From NCBI GenBank assembly GCA_963706425.1, contig CAVPMN010000001.1:868001-932000 (forward strand): DNA of 64,000 nucleotides, in the 5' to 3' direction. The stretch comes from CAVPMN01 sp963706425. Lineage in GTDB: Bacteria > Actinomycetota > Acidimicrobiia > Acidimicrobiales > Acidimicrobilacustridaceae. The notes beneath the pieces were generated by a model. The model worked only from the letters and a program-made list of their open reading frames with translations. It searched no databases and was not told the origin of the DNA. A program made the position numbers and the translations under genes. How positions within the stretch are numbered: the stretch's first letter is position 1; every line of letters starts with the position of its first letter. Below, piece after piece: positions 1 through 8,379 of the stretch.

Positions 1-148
1 GATCGAGGAGCGGCGGGACGACGTCGAGGTGATCTCACCCGGGTCACCGTTGGGGCAGGCCCTCATGGGCACGAGTGTGGGTGACGTCGTCGACTTCGAG
101 GCGCCAGGGGGCATGCTCAAGGTCGAGGTCGTCGACATCGAGCGTTGA
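1..148 (+). CDS. greA: Transcription elongation factor GreA, C-terminal fragment
   Basis: Only the last 48 codons are present; the reading frame enters at base 2 and the gene starts outside the window. The visible residues (SPLGQALMG, then VGDVVDFEAPGG, then a short beta strand KVEVVDIE) match the end of the FKBP-like C-terminal domain of GreA/GreB. In the family this domain docks the factor on RNA polymerase so that backtracked transcripts can be cleaved. The stop is a TGA at 146-148. GreB is the alternative; GreA is far commoner in actinobacteria. Confidence 0.8.
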   Translation, partial: IEERRDDVEVISPGSPLGQALMGTSVGDVVDFEAPGGMLKVEVVDIER

Positions 149-158
149 CCACTCCTCG

Positions 159-1034
159 ATGACGGCGTTCCCTCCGCCTGATCTGCCCGCCGGTCGCGCC
201 GTCGACCTGCCCGGTCGCGGCACCACGTTCTACCGGGTGGCCGACGGTCCGCCGGACGCACCCACGGTGCTGCTCCTGCACGGCTGGACCGCGAACTCGG
301 CGCTCAACTGGTTCTCCGCGTACACGCCGCTGCGCCGCACGTTCAACGTGGTCGCCATCGACCACCGCGGGCACGGCCACGGCATGTCGACCAACCAGCC
401 GTTCCGGCTCGAGGACTGCGCCGACGACGCCGCTGCCCTGTGCGAGGTCCTCGGCATCGACCAGGTGATCGCCGCCGGCTACTCGATGGGCGGGCCGATC
501 GCGGCCCTCATGTGGCGACGCCATCGGTCGCTCGTCAGCGGTCTCGTGTTCTGCGCCACCGCACGCAACTTCGTCGGCGGCGGCGCGGGTGACCGCGCCA
601 TGAAGGGCGTGGTCACCGGTCTCACCTTTGCGGCCCGGGCCGCTCCTCCGCGACTGCACCGACGCGTTGCCGAACGCGTGCTCGTGTCGCGCTACGACGA
701 CTCCGACCTCGGCCAGTGGGCCCGGGGCGAGGCCAAGCGCAACAACCTCCGCATGCTCATCGAGGCGGGCCGGGCCATCGGCCGCTTCTCGTCGCGCGAG
801 TGGATCGGCGACGTCGACGTGCCCACTGCGCTCGTGCTCACCCGGCAGGACCTCGTGGTGCCACCGGTGCGTCAGCAGAAGCTGGCCGACGCCATCCCCG
901 GCACGACGGTCCATCCCGTCGAGGGTGGCCACGACGCGTGCGCCACCGTCCCCGACCAGTTCTCGAAGGCGCTGGTCGACGCGTGCGCCAGCGTCGTGCT
1001 CAGGTCGTCGCCGGTTCGGCTTCCTCCACCCTGA
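159..1034 (+). CDS. Alpha/beta-fold hydrolase
   Basis: A 291-residue single-domain alpha/beta hydrolase. The oxyanion HGW motif is near residue 41, the nucleophile elbow GYSMGG has Ser near 109, the acid Asp near 231 lies in LTRQDLVVPP, and the His near 258 lies in EGGHDA. No signal peptide is seen, so it should be cytoplasmic. The substrate cannot be read from sequence. ATG at 159 is chosen because it follows greA by 10 nt and because the open frame upstream of it lies inside greA. Its 3' end overlaps the convergent ppx/gppA gene by 35 bp. Confidence 0.8.
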   Translation: MTAFPPPDLPAGRAVDLPGRGTTFYRVADGPPDAPTVLLLHGWTANSALNWFSAYTPLRRTFNVVAIDHRGHGHGMSTNQPFRLEDCADDAAALCEVLGIDQVIAAGYSMGGPIAALMWRRHRSLVSGLVFCATARNFVGGGAGDRAMKGVVTGLTFAARAAPPRLHRRVAERVLVSRYDDSDLGQWARGEAKRNNLRMLIEAGRAIGRFSSREWIGDVDVPTALVLTRQDLVVPPVRQQKLADAIPGTTVHPVEGGHDACATVPDQFSKALVDACASVVLRSSPVRLPPP

Positions 1035-2562
1035 TCGGGCGATCGAAGACCTCTTCGAGCAGGCCCTTGCGCTCGAGCGCGGTGAACAGCTCGAGCGACA
1101 CGTCCGCCCCGGGGTGGCCTCGAACGACGAAGAGCACCGTCTTCCCGTCGGGCTTCACCTCGACCGATTCGACCAGACCGGCATGGGTGCGATCGAGGGC
1201 GATGGCGACGCGGGACACCCCCGCCAGCGCGCGCACCAACTCCTGATCGCGAGAGCGCAGCGCATCGAACTCGGGGTGCTTCGCCTTCGGCGCGCTCTTG
1301 CGGTGATAACGCGCCACCAACGCGATGAGCTCGATCTCGTGGTCGGTGAACCCCGACAGGTGGTCGGAGTTCCGGATCACGTAGTAGCTGTGCTTGTGGT
1401 GGCCGCTGTGCGACACGAACAGGCCGACGTTGGCCAAGAGCACCCCGGCCTCGAGGATCTCGCGGGCCGAGTCGTCGAGACCGTGCCACTGCTTGGTCTG
1501 GTCGAAGATCTGCAGGGCGAGCTCGGCCACCCGGCGGGAGTGCGCGGCGTCGTCGTCCATCAGCTCGACCAGGTGCAGCACGCTGCGTCGGCGCAGGTCC
1601 TGCAGGTGGTGCAACGTGGCGCCCCGCTCCCGGGCGAGCGCGTCGAGCAACACTCCCTCGCGCAACGTGTAGTCGGAGACCACGAGGGCGTCGATGGCGA
1701 GCTCGGCCATCGCCTGCTCGAGGATGAGCGCGCCGGCGAGCAGGATGTCGGCGCGTGGTCGGATCGACGCCCGGGAAGGCGACGTCGTTCGTCGAGCGAG
1801 TCAGCGCCCAGCGAGCGCCTTCACGACCTGCTTCACGTCTCGACGGGTCAGCTCGAACCCGTTGAACGTGCGCGGTGGCGACCCGTCGATACGCATGGCA
1901 TGAGCCATCGACGCCACCGCCTCGATGGTGCCCGAGCTGCCGACCGCCACCTCGAAGCCGGACCGTCTGACCTCGCGGGCCATGGGCACCAGGCCCGCCC
2001 GGATGTAGCGGCGGCAGGCGTCGACCGCGCTCGGGTGCAGACGGTCGGTGCGGAAGAACCGCCGGGTCAACCTGATGGCCCCGATCTTCAGGCTCCCGGC
2101 GGTGACGGTGTCACCTCGCTCGCCGACGAGGATCTCGGTGCTGCCCCCGCCGATGTCGATCAGCACCAGGCGACGGTCGAAGACCGGCAACGACTGGAGC
2201 ACTCCGAGGTGGATGAGGCGGGCCTCCTCCACCCCGGAGATGATCTCGACGTCGACCCCTGCCTCGTCGCGTGCTCGATCGATGAACAGCTGGGCGTTCT
2301 CGGCCTCACGTACTGCACTCGTGGCCACCGCGTAGACCTTGGCGTCGGAGATGTCGGCGATGCGACGGAACCGCTGCAGCGTGTCGATGCCGCGCTCGAT
2401 GGCGTCGGCGGTGAGCTCTTTCATGTCGCCCGACCCGGAGCCCAGCCGCACCATCTCCTTCTCGCGCGCGATCACCTCGAACTGCGAACCCTCGCCGAAG
2501 CGCGCCACGACGAGGTGGATCGAGTTGGTGCCGATGTCGATCGCGGCCAGGTTCTGGGTCAC
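1000..2562 (-). CDS. Ppx/GppA-family exopolyphosphatase/pppGpp phosphatase (reading frame broken)
   Basis: The N-terminal part (2562 to about 1801) carries the ASKHA-type phosphatase signature: DIGTNSIHLVV, ATSAVREAEN, EEARLIHLG, DIGGGSTEI and GSSGTIEAV. The C-terminal part (about 1750 to 1000) is the helical HD-like domain usual in long Ppx proteins. Both parts lie in the same frame, but a TGA at 1801-1803 separates them. Between 1760 and 1800 the conserved FPGVDP appears in another frame. This suggests two compensating single-base errors around 1755-1762 and 1800-1805. The repaired length is about 520 aa, normal for the family. Family enzymes hydrolyse polyphosphate or pppGpp; which one applies here is not decidable. 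The start is GTG 2562 or 2565. Confidence 0.8.
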
Positions 2563-2570
2563 CACGCGCG

Positions 2571-2576
2571 AGCCTA
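2571..2576 (-). promoter_or_regulatory. Leaderless -10 box for ppx/gppA (TAGGCT)
   Basis: TAGGCT on the minus strand ends 8 nt before the GTG at 2562. It matches the TANNNT boxes seen directly upstream of many other starts in this window. No ribosome binding site fits between box and start, so a leaderless or nearly leaderless mRNA is inferred. Confidence 0.5.
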
Positions 2577-3190
2577 GGACGAGGAGCCACACCTGCCCTC
2601 GACGACCTGCGATGCTTCGTGGGGATGACCGACGCTTCCCCCGCCTCCGATCGGCCGCCGCTCTGCGAGGCGTCCCGGCGGGACGATGGATCGGCGTGGT
2701 GGCGATCGCCGGCGTCACGCTGGTGGCCGCCGCAGCGATCGGTGATCGCGTCGTTCGACGATCGGCCTGTGCGACATCGGCCTCGGATCCGAGTGCTCGC
2801 GCCGGCGAGCGTGACGCCATCACGACGACCGGCGTCGGGTTCGTGCTGGTGCTGGCCGTCGGGTACCGGCGGGGCGGTCTGGTTCGCCGCTCGGTCCGCG
2901 ACGACCTGCTCGTCCTGCTCGCCATGCTCGGCCTTCGGTGCTCGCCATTCGCGGCTCTTGCCGGTGGGATCGCAGGCGTCCAGGCCGCCGTCGGGACCTG
3001 CGAGCGATACGTCGGACGACACGGCATCCATACGTTTCAACGGCGAGCCGGCTCGCTGCGAGCGTCGCCGACAAGGTCGGCAAGCAGACCGCTCCGCTCG
3101 CGCTCGGCGGCCGTGTTGGCCATCGCCGGGGCGGCGCTGCTGGTCATCGACCGGCGTAAGCTGCGAGTGCCCACGCAGCGGCTCGCCGCG
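2577..3190 (+). other. About 610 bp without a convincing gene; possible degraded or frameshifted membrane-protein ORF
   Basis: No intact conserved gene is visible between ppx/gppA and the IclR regulator. On the plus strand a start at 2625 (MTDASPASDRPPL) is followed, in a second frame between about 2690 and 3000, by two hydrophobic stretches (VVAIAGVTLVAAAAIG and GFVLVLAVGY). A third frame near 3045-3090 reads ASRLAASVADKVGKQTAPLA, and a hydrophobic piece LAIAGAALLVIDRRKL follows to about 3170. This looks like a small membrane protein cut by several frame breaks, like its neighbours, but I recognise no family. Confidence 0.25.
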
Positions 3191-3853
3191 TCAACGGGTG
3201 AGCCCGGCGGCGCGCTCGATGTCTCGAGCCGCGGCCTGCACCGCCTCGGCGTACTTGCGGCCCGGTCGCCGGGTGGTGCGCTCGACCGGACCCGAGACGC
3301 TGACGGCCGCCACGACCCGACCCTCGGCATCGAGCACCGGCGCGCTCACCGAGGCGACGCCCGCCTCGCGCTCCCCCACGCTCTCGACCCACGGGCGCAC
3401 CGCCGCACCGACCGGCGCACGCAACAGCTTGCCGGCCGATCCGACATCGAGGGGGAGCGCTGCGCCCATCGGCACGATGGTGCGCAACCCGTGAGGTGAC
3501 TCGAGGGCAGCGATGCACACCCGCCGGTCGCCCTCGCGCACATAGAGCTGCACGCTCTCACCCGTGGTGTTGCGCAGTTCCTCCAGGGTGGTCTCGGCGG
3601 CGCGGGCCAGCGGGATCGCCTCGGCCGCTTCGCGCCCGAGCGCCACCAGCCTCACCCCGAGCGCGAAGCGCCCTTCGCCATCGCGCCTCACCAGCCCGTG
3701 CGATTCGAGCGCCACGGCGAGACGATGGGTCGTGGCCCTCGACAGCCCGGTGCCCTCGACCAGCTCGGCCAGGCTGCGTGGCCCTCCCTCGAGCTCGCCC
3801 AACACCCGCACGGCCTTGTCGAGCACGCCGACGCCGCTTACACTGTGTTCCAC
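3191..3853 (-). CDS. IclR-family regulator next to leuCD (LeuR/NdgR/LtbR-like)
   Basis: A 220-aa protein. The winged helix-turn-helix covers residues 1-65 (SLAELVEGTGLSRATTHRLA) and is followed by the IclR effector-binding domain (TTGESVQLYVREGDRRVCI, MGAALPLDVGSAGK). The gene is divergent from leuC with only 47 bp between them, and that gap holds a perfect operator-like palindrome. In actinobacteria the IclR protein in this position (LtbR, LeuR, NdgR) controls leuCD and itself, so the same role is inferred here. GTG 3853 is the start, with a TAGTCT box 6 nt upstream, so the mRNA is probably leaderless. Confidence 0.85.
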   Translation of the reverse strand: MEHSVSGVGVLDKAVRVLGELEGGPRSLAELVEGTGLSRATTHRLAVALESHGLVRRDGEGRFALGVRLVALGREAAEAIPLARAAETTLEELRNTTGESVQLYVREGDRRVCIAALESPHGLRTIVPMGAALPLDVGSAGKLLRAPVGAAVRPWVESVGEREAGVASVSAPVLDAEGRVVAAVSVSGPVERTTRRPGRKYAEAVQAAARDIERAAGLTR

Positions 3854-3858
3854 GTAGC

Positions 3859-3898
3859 GAGACTAGCGTCTCACTATATGAGACACAAGGGATGAGAC
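3859..3898. promoter_or_regulatory. Operator region between iclR-type gene and leuC
   Basis: GTCTCA-CTATA-TGAGAC (3868-3884) is a perfect 6-bp inverted repeat with a 5-bp spacer. Read on the minus strand it contains CATATAGTGAGA. This agrees with the LtbR motif CA(T/C)ATAGTG(A/G)GA that I remember from Corynebacterium. Further GAGAC/GTCTC half sites lie at 3859-3863 and 3894-3898, giving four half sites in 40 bp. The array overlaps the probable -10 box of the regulator gene, which suggests autoregulation as well as control of leuC. Confidence 0.75.
3860..3865 (-). promoter_or_regulatory. Leaderless -10 box for the IclR-type gene (TAGTCT)
   Basis: TAGTCT on the minus strand lies 6 nt before the GTG at 3853, the spacing expected if transcription starts on the start codon. 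It is covered by the GAGAC half site of the operator. Confidence 0.5.
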
Positions 3899-3900
3899 CC

Positions 3901-5330
3901 ATGGCCGAACCGAAGACGCTCAGTGAGGACCCAAGACCCTCAGCGAAAAGGTCTGGGACCAACACCTGGTCCGCCGGGCGGAGGGCGAGCCCGACCTGCT
4001 CTACATCGACCTGCACCTCGTCCACGAGGTGACCTCACCCCAGGCGTTCGACGGGTTGCGGCTCGCCGGTCGCACCGTGCGCCGGCCCGATCTCACGGTC
4101 GCCACCGAGGACCACAACGTGCCTACCGCCGACATCGACCAGCCCATCGCCGATCCGATCTCGCGGAAGCAGGTCGACGTGCTGCGGGCCAACACGGCCG
4201 AGTTCGGCATCACCGAGTATCCGATGGGCCACCCCGGCCAGGGCATCGTGCACGTGATCGGCCCCGAGCAGGGGCGCACGCAGCCGGGCATGACCATCGT
4301 GTGCGGCGACAGCCACACGTCGACCCACGGGGCGTTCGGCGCACTCGCCTTCGGCATCGGCACGAGCGAGGTCGAGCACGTCCTCGCCACCCAGACGCTG
4401 CTCCAGACCAAACCCGGCACCATGTCGGTCAGCGTCGACGGCGATCTGCCCGCCGGCGTGACGGCCAAGGACATCATCCTCGCCATCATCGGGCGCATCG
4501 GCACCGGCGGCGGCATCGGGTCGATCATCGAGATACCGGGGCTCCGCCATCCGCGGCCTGTCGATGGAAGGCCGCATGACCGTGTGCAACATGTCGATCG
4601 AGGCGGGGGCCAAGGCCGGGCTGATCGCGCCCGACGACACCACCTACGCCTATCTCGAGGGGCGTGAGTTCGCACCCAAGGGCAAGCAGTGGGAGGCCGC
4701 TCTCGACCACTGGCGCACGCTGCCCACCGACGAGGCCGCCACCTTCGACAAGTCGGTGTCGATCGATGCCGTCGTCGCTCGTGCCGTTCGTGTCGTGGGG
4801 CACCAATCCGGCCCAGGTCATCGAGATCACCGGTGCCGTACCCGACCCCGACAGCTTCACCGAGAGCAACCAGCGCGAGTCGGCGGCCCGGGCACTCGAC
4901 TACATGGGCCTCGTCGCCGGCACCCCGATCGCGCGAGGTGCCGGTCGACACCGTCTTCATCGGGTCGTGCACCAACAGCCGCATCGAAGACCTGCGGGCC
5001 GCAGCCGCGGTGGTCGAGGGCCACCAGGTGAAGAGCGGGCTGCGGGCGATGGTGGTGCCGGGCTCGTTCGCAGTGAAGAACCAGGCCGAGGCCGAAGGGC
5101 TGCACGAGGTCTTCCGGGCCGCCGGCTTCGACTGGCGCGAGCCGGGCTGCTCCATGTGCCTGGCCATGAACCCCGACAAGCTGGCGCCCGGCGAGCGGGC
5201 CGCCTCCACCAGCAATCGCAACTTCGAGGGCCGGCAGGGACGGGGCGGACGCACCCATCTGGTGTCCCCCGCCGTGGCCGCGGCCACGGCCGTGCGCGGC
5301 ACGTTCGCCACCCCCGACGACCTGGCCTGA
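3901..5330 (+). CDS. leuC: 3-isopropylmalate dehydratase large subunit (frame broken at four places)
   Basis: Second step of leucine biosynthesis: isomerisation of 2- to 3-isopropylmalate by a [4Fe-4S] enzyme made with LeuD. The aconitase-family motifs are all present: TEDHNVPT, CGDSHTSTHGAFG, IGSCTNSR and EPGCSMCLAMNPD carrying the cluster cysteines, and STSNRNFEGRQG. They lie in different frames. Breaks occur at 3916-3932 (an imperfect 20-nt duplication), about 4532, about 4770-4779 and about 4933. Removing 20+1+1+1 nt gives 468 aa, exactly the normal length. The start ATG 3901 has AAGGG 9 nt upstream. leuD follows, and regulation is probably by the divergent IclR protein. Confidence 0.88.
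3913..3947 (+). repeat. Imperfect 15-bp direct repeat at the leuC 5' end
   Basis: AAGACGCTCAGTGAG (3913-3927) and AAGACCCTCAGCGAA (3933-3947) differ at three bases and both encode KTLSE, in two different frames 20 nt apart. Only the second copy runs into the conserved LeuC sequence (KVWDQHLV). The 20-nt step causes the first frame break of leuC. Confidence 0.7.
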
Positions 5331-5381
5331 GCCGAACACCCACTCGATCGCCCGAACACTCTCGACCCAAGGAGCACACCC

Positions 5382-5972
5382 ATGGATCCCGTCATCGTGG
5401 TCAGCGGCACGGCCGTCCCCCTCGACCGCTCCGACGTCGACACCGACCAGATCATCCCGAGCGACTGGTTGAAGCGCGTCGAGCGCACCGGGTTCGGCGC
5501 AGGCCTGTTCTCGGAATGGCGCGACGATCGCGACTTCGTCCTCAACCACCCGCACCACGCGGGCGCCAACATCTTGGTGGCCGGTGAGAACTTCGGCACC
5601 GGCTCGTCGCGCGAGCACGCGGTGTGGGCCATCCTCGACTACGGCTTCCAGGCCGTGATCTCGCCCAGGTTCGCCGACATCTTCCGCAACAACTGCACGA
5701 AGAACGGTCTGGTGCCCGTGCAGGTGACCGCCGACGAGGCGGCGCGGTTGATGGCCGCCGTGCAGGAGAACCCGGCGCTCGAGATCACCATCGACGTGGC
5801 GGCGCGCACGGTCGCCGCCCCCGAGATCGGCCTCGAGACCACGTTCCCGCTCGACGACGCCACCCGTCAGCGGTTCCTCGAGGGCCTCGACGACATCGGC
5901 ATCACCCTGCAGCACGTGGACGACATCGACACCTTCGAAGCGGCCCGGCCCGCCTGGATGCCCACCGCCTGA
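5382..5972 (+). CDS. leuD: 3-isopropylmalate dehydratase small subunit
   Basis: An intact 196-aa swivel-domain subunit that pairs with LeuC. Typical motifs are VDTDQIIP near residue 20, GENFGTGSSREHAVWAL-like (here AVWAI) near 70-85, and FADIFRNNCTKNGL near 100-113. The small-subunit motif GSSREHA binds substrate in the family. ATG 5382 follows AAGGAG with good spacing and lies 51 nt after the leuC stop, so cotranscription with leuC is likely. A strong hairpin follows the gene. Confidence 0.95.
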   Translation: MDPVIVVSGTAVPLDRSDVDTDQIIPSDWLKRVERTGFGAGLFSEWRDDRDFVLNHPHHAGANILVAGENFGTGSSREHAVWAILDYGFQAVISPRFADIFRNNCTKNGLVPVQVTADEAARLMAAVQENPALEITIDVAARTVAAPEIGLETTFPLDDATRQRFLEGLDDIGITLQHVDDIDTFEAARPAWMPTA

Positions 5973-5992
5973 AGCACCCGCCCACCGCCAAA

Positions 5993-6023
5993 GTCGCCCC
6001 GCCGGGAACCACACCGGGGCGAC
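5993..6023 (+). terminator. Hairpin after leuD
   Basis: GTCGCCCCG (5993-6001) pairs perfectly with CGGGGCGAC (6015-6023) across a 13-nt loop, 20 nt after the leuD stop. There is no T-run, so it is a probable U-less terminator or RNA-stabilising hairpin. Confidence 0.55.
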
Positions 6024-6070
6024 CGACGTCACAGCAATCGGGACGGATGGGGAATCCGAGGAGGAGTCAC

Positions 6071-8371
6071 ATGCACCGATCGGCGCGACGACCGCTGGCA
6101 CTGCTCATCGGGGGGCTGGCGCTGCTGGCCTCCTGCACCACGACAGAGGGGACATCGCCGCCGGACACCACGCCCGACGGCCGATCGCCCGCGCGGGCCG
6201 ACCTGGCCTTCGCGCTCACTCGCTTCGACGAGTGCGAGGCGTTCGAAGAGCGGGTGCAGGCGGTAGCGGCCGAGACCGTGGGGCCCTGGGGCCTGGGCAC
6301 CGGCGGGGTCGAGCGGTTCTCGGCGGTGGGCCGAGCCGTCGCCGACGACAGCGCGGCCATGGAGTCGTCGGGTGCACCGTCGACCACCACCCCGCTGGCG
6401 TTCACGGGCGGCGACGAGGCGACGGCGAGTGCAGGTGCCGCGACCGACGGGGCATGGTCGGGCACCAACGTCCAGGAGCAGGGCGTCGACGAGCCCGACC
6501 TGGTGAAGACCGATGGTGACGTCGTGCTCAGCTTGGTCGACGGCCAACTGCGCGCCGTGCGCATCGTCGACGGCCAGCCCCAACTGGTGGGCTCGCTCGC
6601 GCTCGAGTCATTCGGCGGCGACCAGCTGCTCGCCGACGGGAACACCGTTCTGCTGCTCTCGAACTCGTATGGCATGGGCCAAGAGACCCTGGGCGGGGTG
6701 ACCACGCGCGAGATGGACGCCACCTGGTACGCCGGTGCAGCCCGTCTGCGCACGGTCGATGTGAGCGACCCGGCTGCGATGGCCATCACCGGCGAGGTCT
6801 CGCTCGAAGGCTCGTTGGTGTCGGCCCGCATGATCGACGGCGTCGTCCGCGTGGTGACCACCAGCGGCGCACCCGACCTCCCATTGGTGCAGCCGGCGGG
6901 CGACGGCCCCCGTGCCCAGGAGGCCGCCGAGCGCCTGAATCGACAGGCGATCGAAGAGACCGACGCCGACGACTGGCTCCCGCGCTTCGCCGTGGCCGAT
7001 GCCGACGGCGACATCGTCGAAGAGGGCGCTCTGGTCGGATGCGATGGCGTGCACGCGGCCAAGGCCACGTCGACCACGTCGCCGGGGCTCGGCATGGTCA
7101 ACGTGGTGTCGGTCGACCTGCGGGCCGGCACGCTCGCCCCGAGCGATGCGGTGAGCGTGATGGGCTCCGGCCACACCATCTACGCCTCTCCCGCCAACCT
7201 CTACGTGGCGTCGACCTCGTGGTCGGATGAGACCTCGACCGAGAGCACGCAGGTGCACAAGTTCGACACGGGCGGGCGCGAGTCGGTCGCCTACGTGTCG
7301 TCGGGACAGGTCGAAGGCCACCTCCTCAACCAGTTCGCCATGTCGGAGCACAACGGCGACCTGCGGGTCGCCACCACCCGCACGAACCTGTCGACCGACG
7401 GGTTCACGCCGTTCTCCGAAGAGGGTGCAGGCGACGCGGCGACGCCGGAGACCACCGTGCCCGAAGAGGATCCGCCCACCGAGACCACGGTTGTCGAGCC
7501 GGGACCGTCCACCACCGTGGCGTCGGTGCCGACCACCTCGACCACCTCGACCACCGCAACCACGTCACCCGAGCCCACCACGACGATCGTCACTCCCGAG
7601 CCCCTACCGGCGCCCCTGCCACCGATCGGTGCGCCGGGCACCGACAGCGTGGTCTGGGTGCTGCGCGACGAAGGCGGCGAGCTGCGCCAGATCGGCGCGG
7701 TCGGCGGCCTCGGTCAGGGCGAGCAGATCCAGTCCGTACGCTTCCTGGGCGACGTGGGCTACGTGGTCACCTTCCGCCAGATCGATCCGCTCTACACGAT
7801 CGACCTCTCGGATCCGGCCAACCCACGGGTCATGGGCGAGCTCAAGATCCCGGGCTTCTCGTCGTACCTGCACCCGATCGGCGACGGTTTGCTGCTCGGC
7901 ATCGGGCGCGACGCCGACCTGAGCGGGCGCACCACGGGCATGCAGCTCACCGTGTTCGACGTGTCGGATCTGTCGAACCCCGTCGAGCTGCAACGGGTCT
8001 CGCTGCCGAACGCATCGTCGGAGGCGGAGTGGGACCACCATGCGTTCCTCTGGTCGCCGGAGACCTCGACCGCAGTGGTGCCGGTCCAGGAGTTCGCGCC
8101 AACCGGGGTGTTCACCGGCGCCGTCGGCTATCGCGTCGGCGCGGCCGGCATCGGCGAGCTCGGTCGGGTCATCCATCCTGAGGATCCAACGTTCGTCGAC
8201 GACTACTGCCCGCCGGGTGCCGCGTGCGCCCCACCGATCGAGCTGTCGTTCGGCGGCACGCCGATCACGCGCAGCCTGGTGGTCGACGGACGGCTGGTGA
8301 CCGTGTCGAGCGCCGGGCTCGAGACCAGCGATCTCAACTCGCTCGCCGAGATCGGCTGGGCGGCCTTCTAG
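6071..8371 (+). CDS. Secreted beta-propeller-domain lipoprotein
   Basis: A 766-aa protein with an N-terminal lipoprotein signal (arginines, hydrophobic core, LLASC with Cys22), so it should be anchored on the outer face of the membrane. The body shows the pattern of the beta-propeller family found in archaea and actinobacteria: NVQEQGVDEPDLVKTDGD near residue 134, LRTVDVSDPAAMAITGEV, GHTIYASPANLYVAST, PLYTIDLSDPANPRVMGEL, GLLLGIGRD. A Thr/Pro/Glu-rich linker (roughly residues 455-520, many TT and TTST units) splits the propeller. ATG 6071 has GAGGAG 5 nt upstream. The function is unknown; no peptidase or metal motif is visible. It follows leuCD but is separated by the hairpin. Confidence 0.8.
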   Translation: MHRSARRPLALLIGGLALLASCTTTEGTSPPDTTPDGRSPARADLAFALTRFDECEAFEERVQAVAAETVGPWGLGTGGVERFSAVGRAVADDSAAMESSGAPSTTTPLAFTGGDEATASAGAATDGAWSGTNVQEQGVDEPDLVKTDGDVVLSLVDGQLRAVRIVDGQPQLVGSLALESFGGDQLLADGNTVLLLSNSYGMGQETLGGVTTREMDATWYAGAARLRTVDVSDPAAMAITGEVSLEGSLVSARMIDGVVRVVTTSGAPDLPLVQPAGDGPRAQEAAERLNRQAIEETDADDWLPRFAVADADGDIVEEGALVGCDGVHAAKATSTTSPGLGMVNVVSVDLRAGTLAPSDAVSVMGSGHTIYASPANLYVASTSWSDETSTESTQVHKFDTGGRESVAYVSSGQVEGHLLNQFAMSEHNGDLRVATTRTNLSTDGFTPFSEEGAGDAATPETTVPEEDPPTETTVVEPGPSTTVASVPTTSTTSTTATTSPEPTTTIVTPEPLPAPLPPIGAPGTDSVVWVLRDEGGELRQIGAVGGLGQGEQIQSVRFLGDVGYVVTFRQIDPLYTIDLSDPANPRVMGELKIPGFSSYLHPIGDGLLLGIGRDADLSGRTTGMQLTVFDVSDLSNPVELQRVSLPNASSEAEWDHHAFLWSPETSTAVVPVQEFAPTGVFTGAVGYRVGAAGIGELGRVIHPEDPTFVDDYCPPGAACAPPIELSFGGTPITRSLVVDGRLVTVSSAGLETSDLNSLAEIGWAAF

Positions 8372-8379
8372 CAGGGTTG

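Noticed and set aside
7441..7620. Repetitive DNA in the propeller gene, considered as a tandem repeat or CRISPR-like array
   Set aside because: It is an in-frame Thr/Pro/Glu-rich coding linker; there are no unique spacers and the units are codon-level only.
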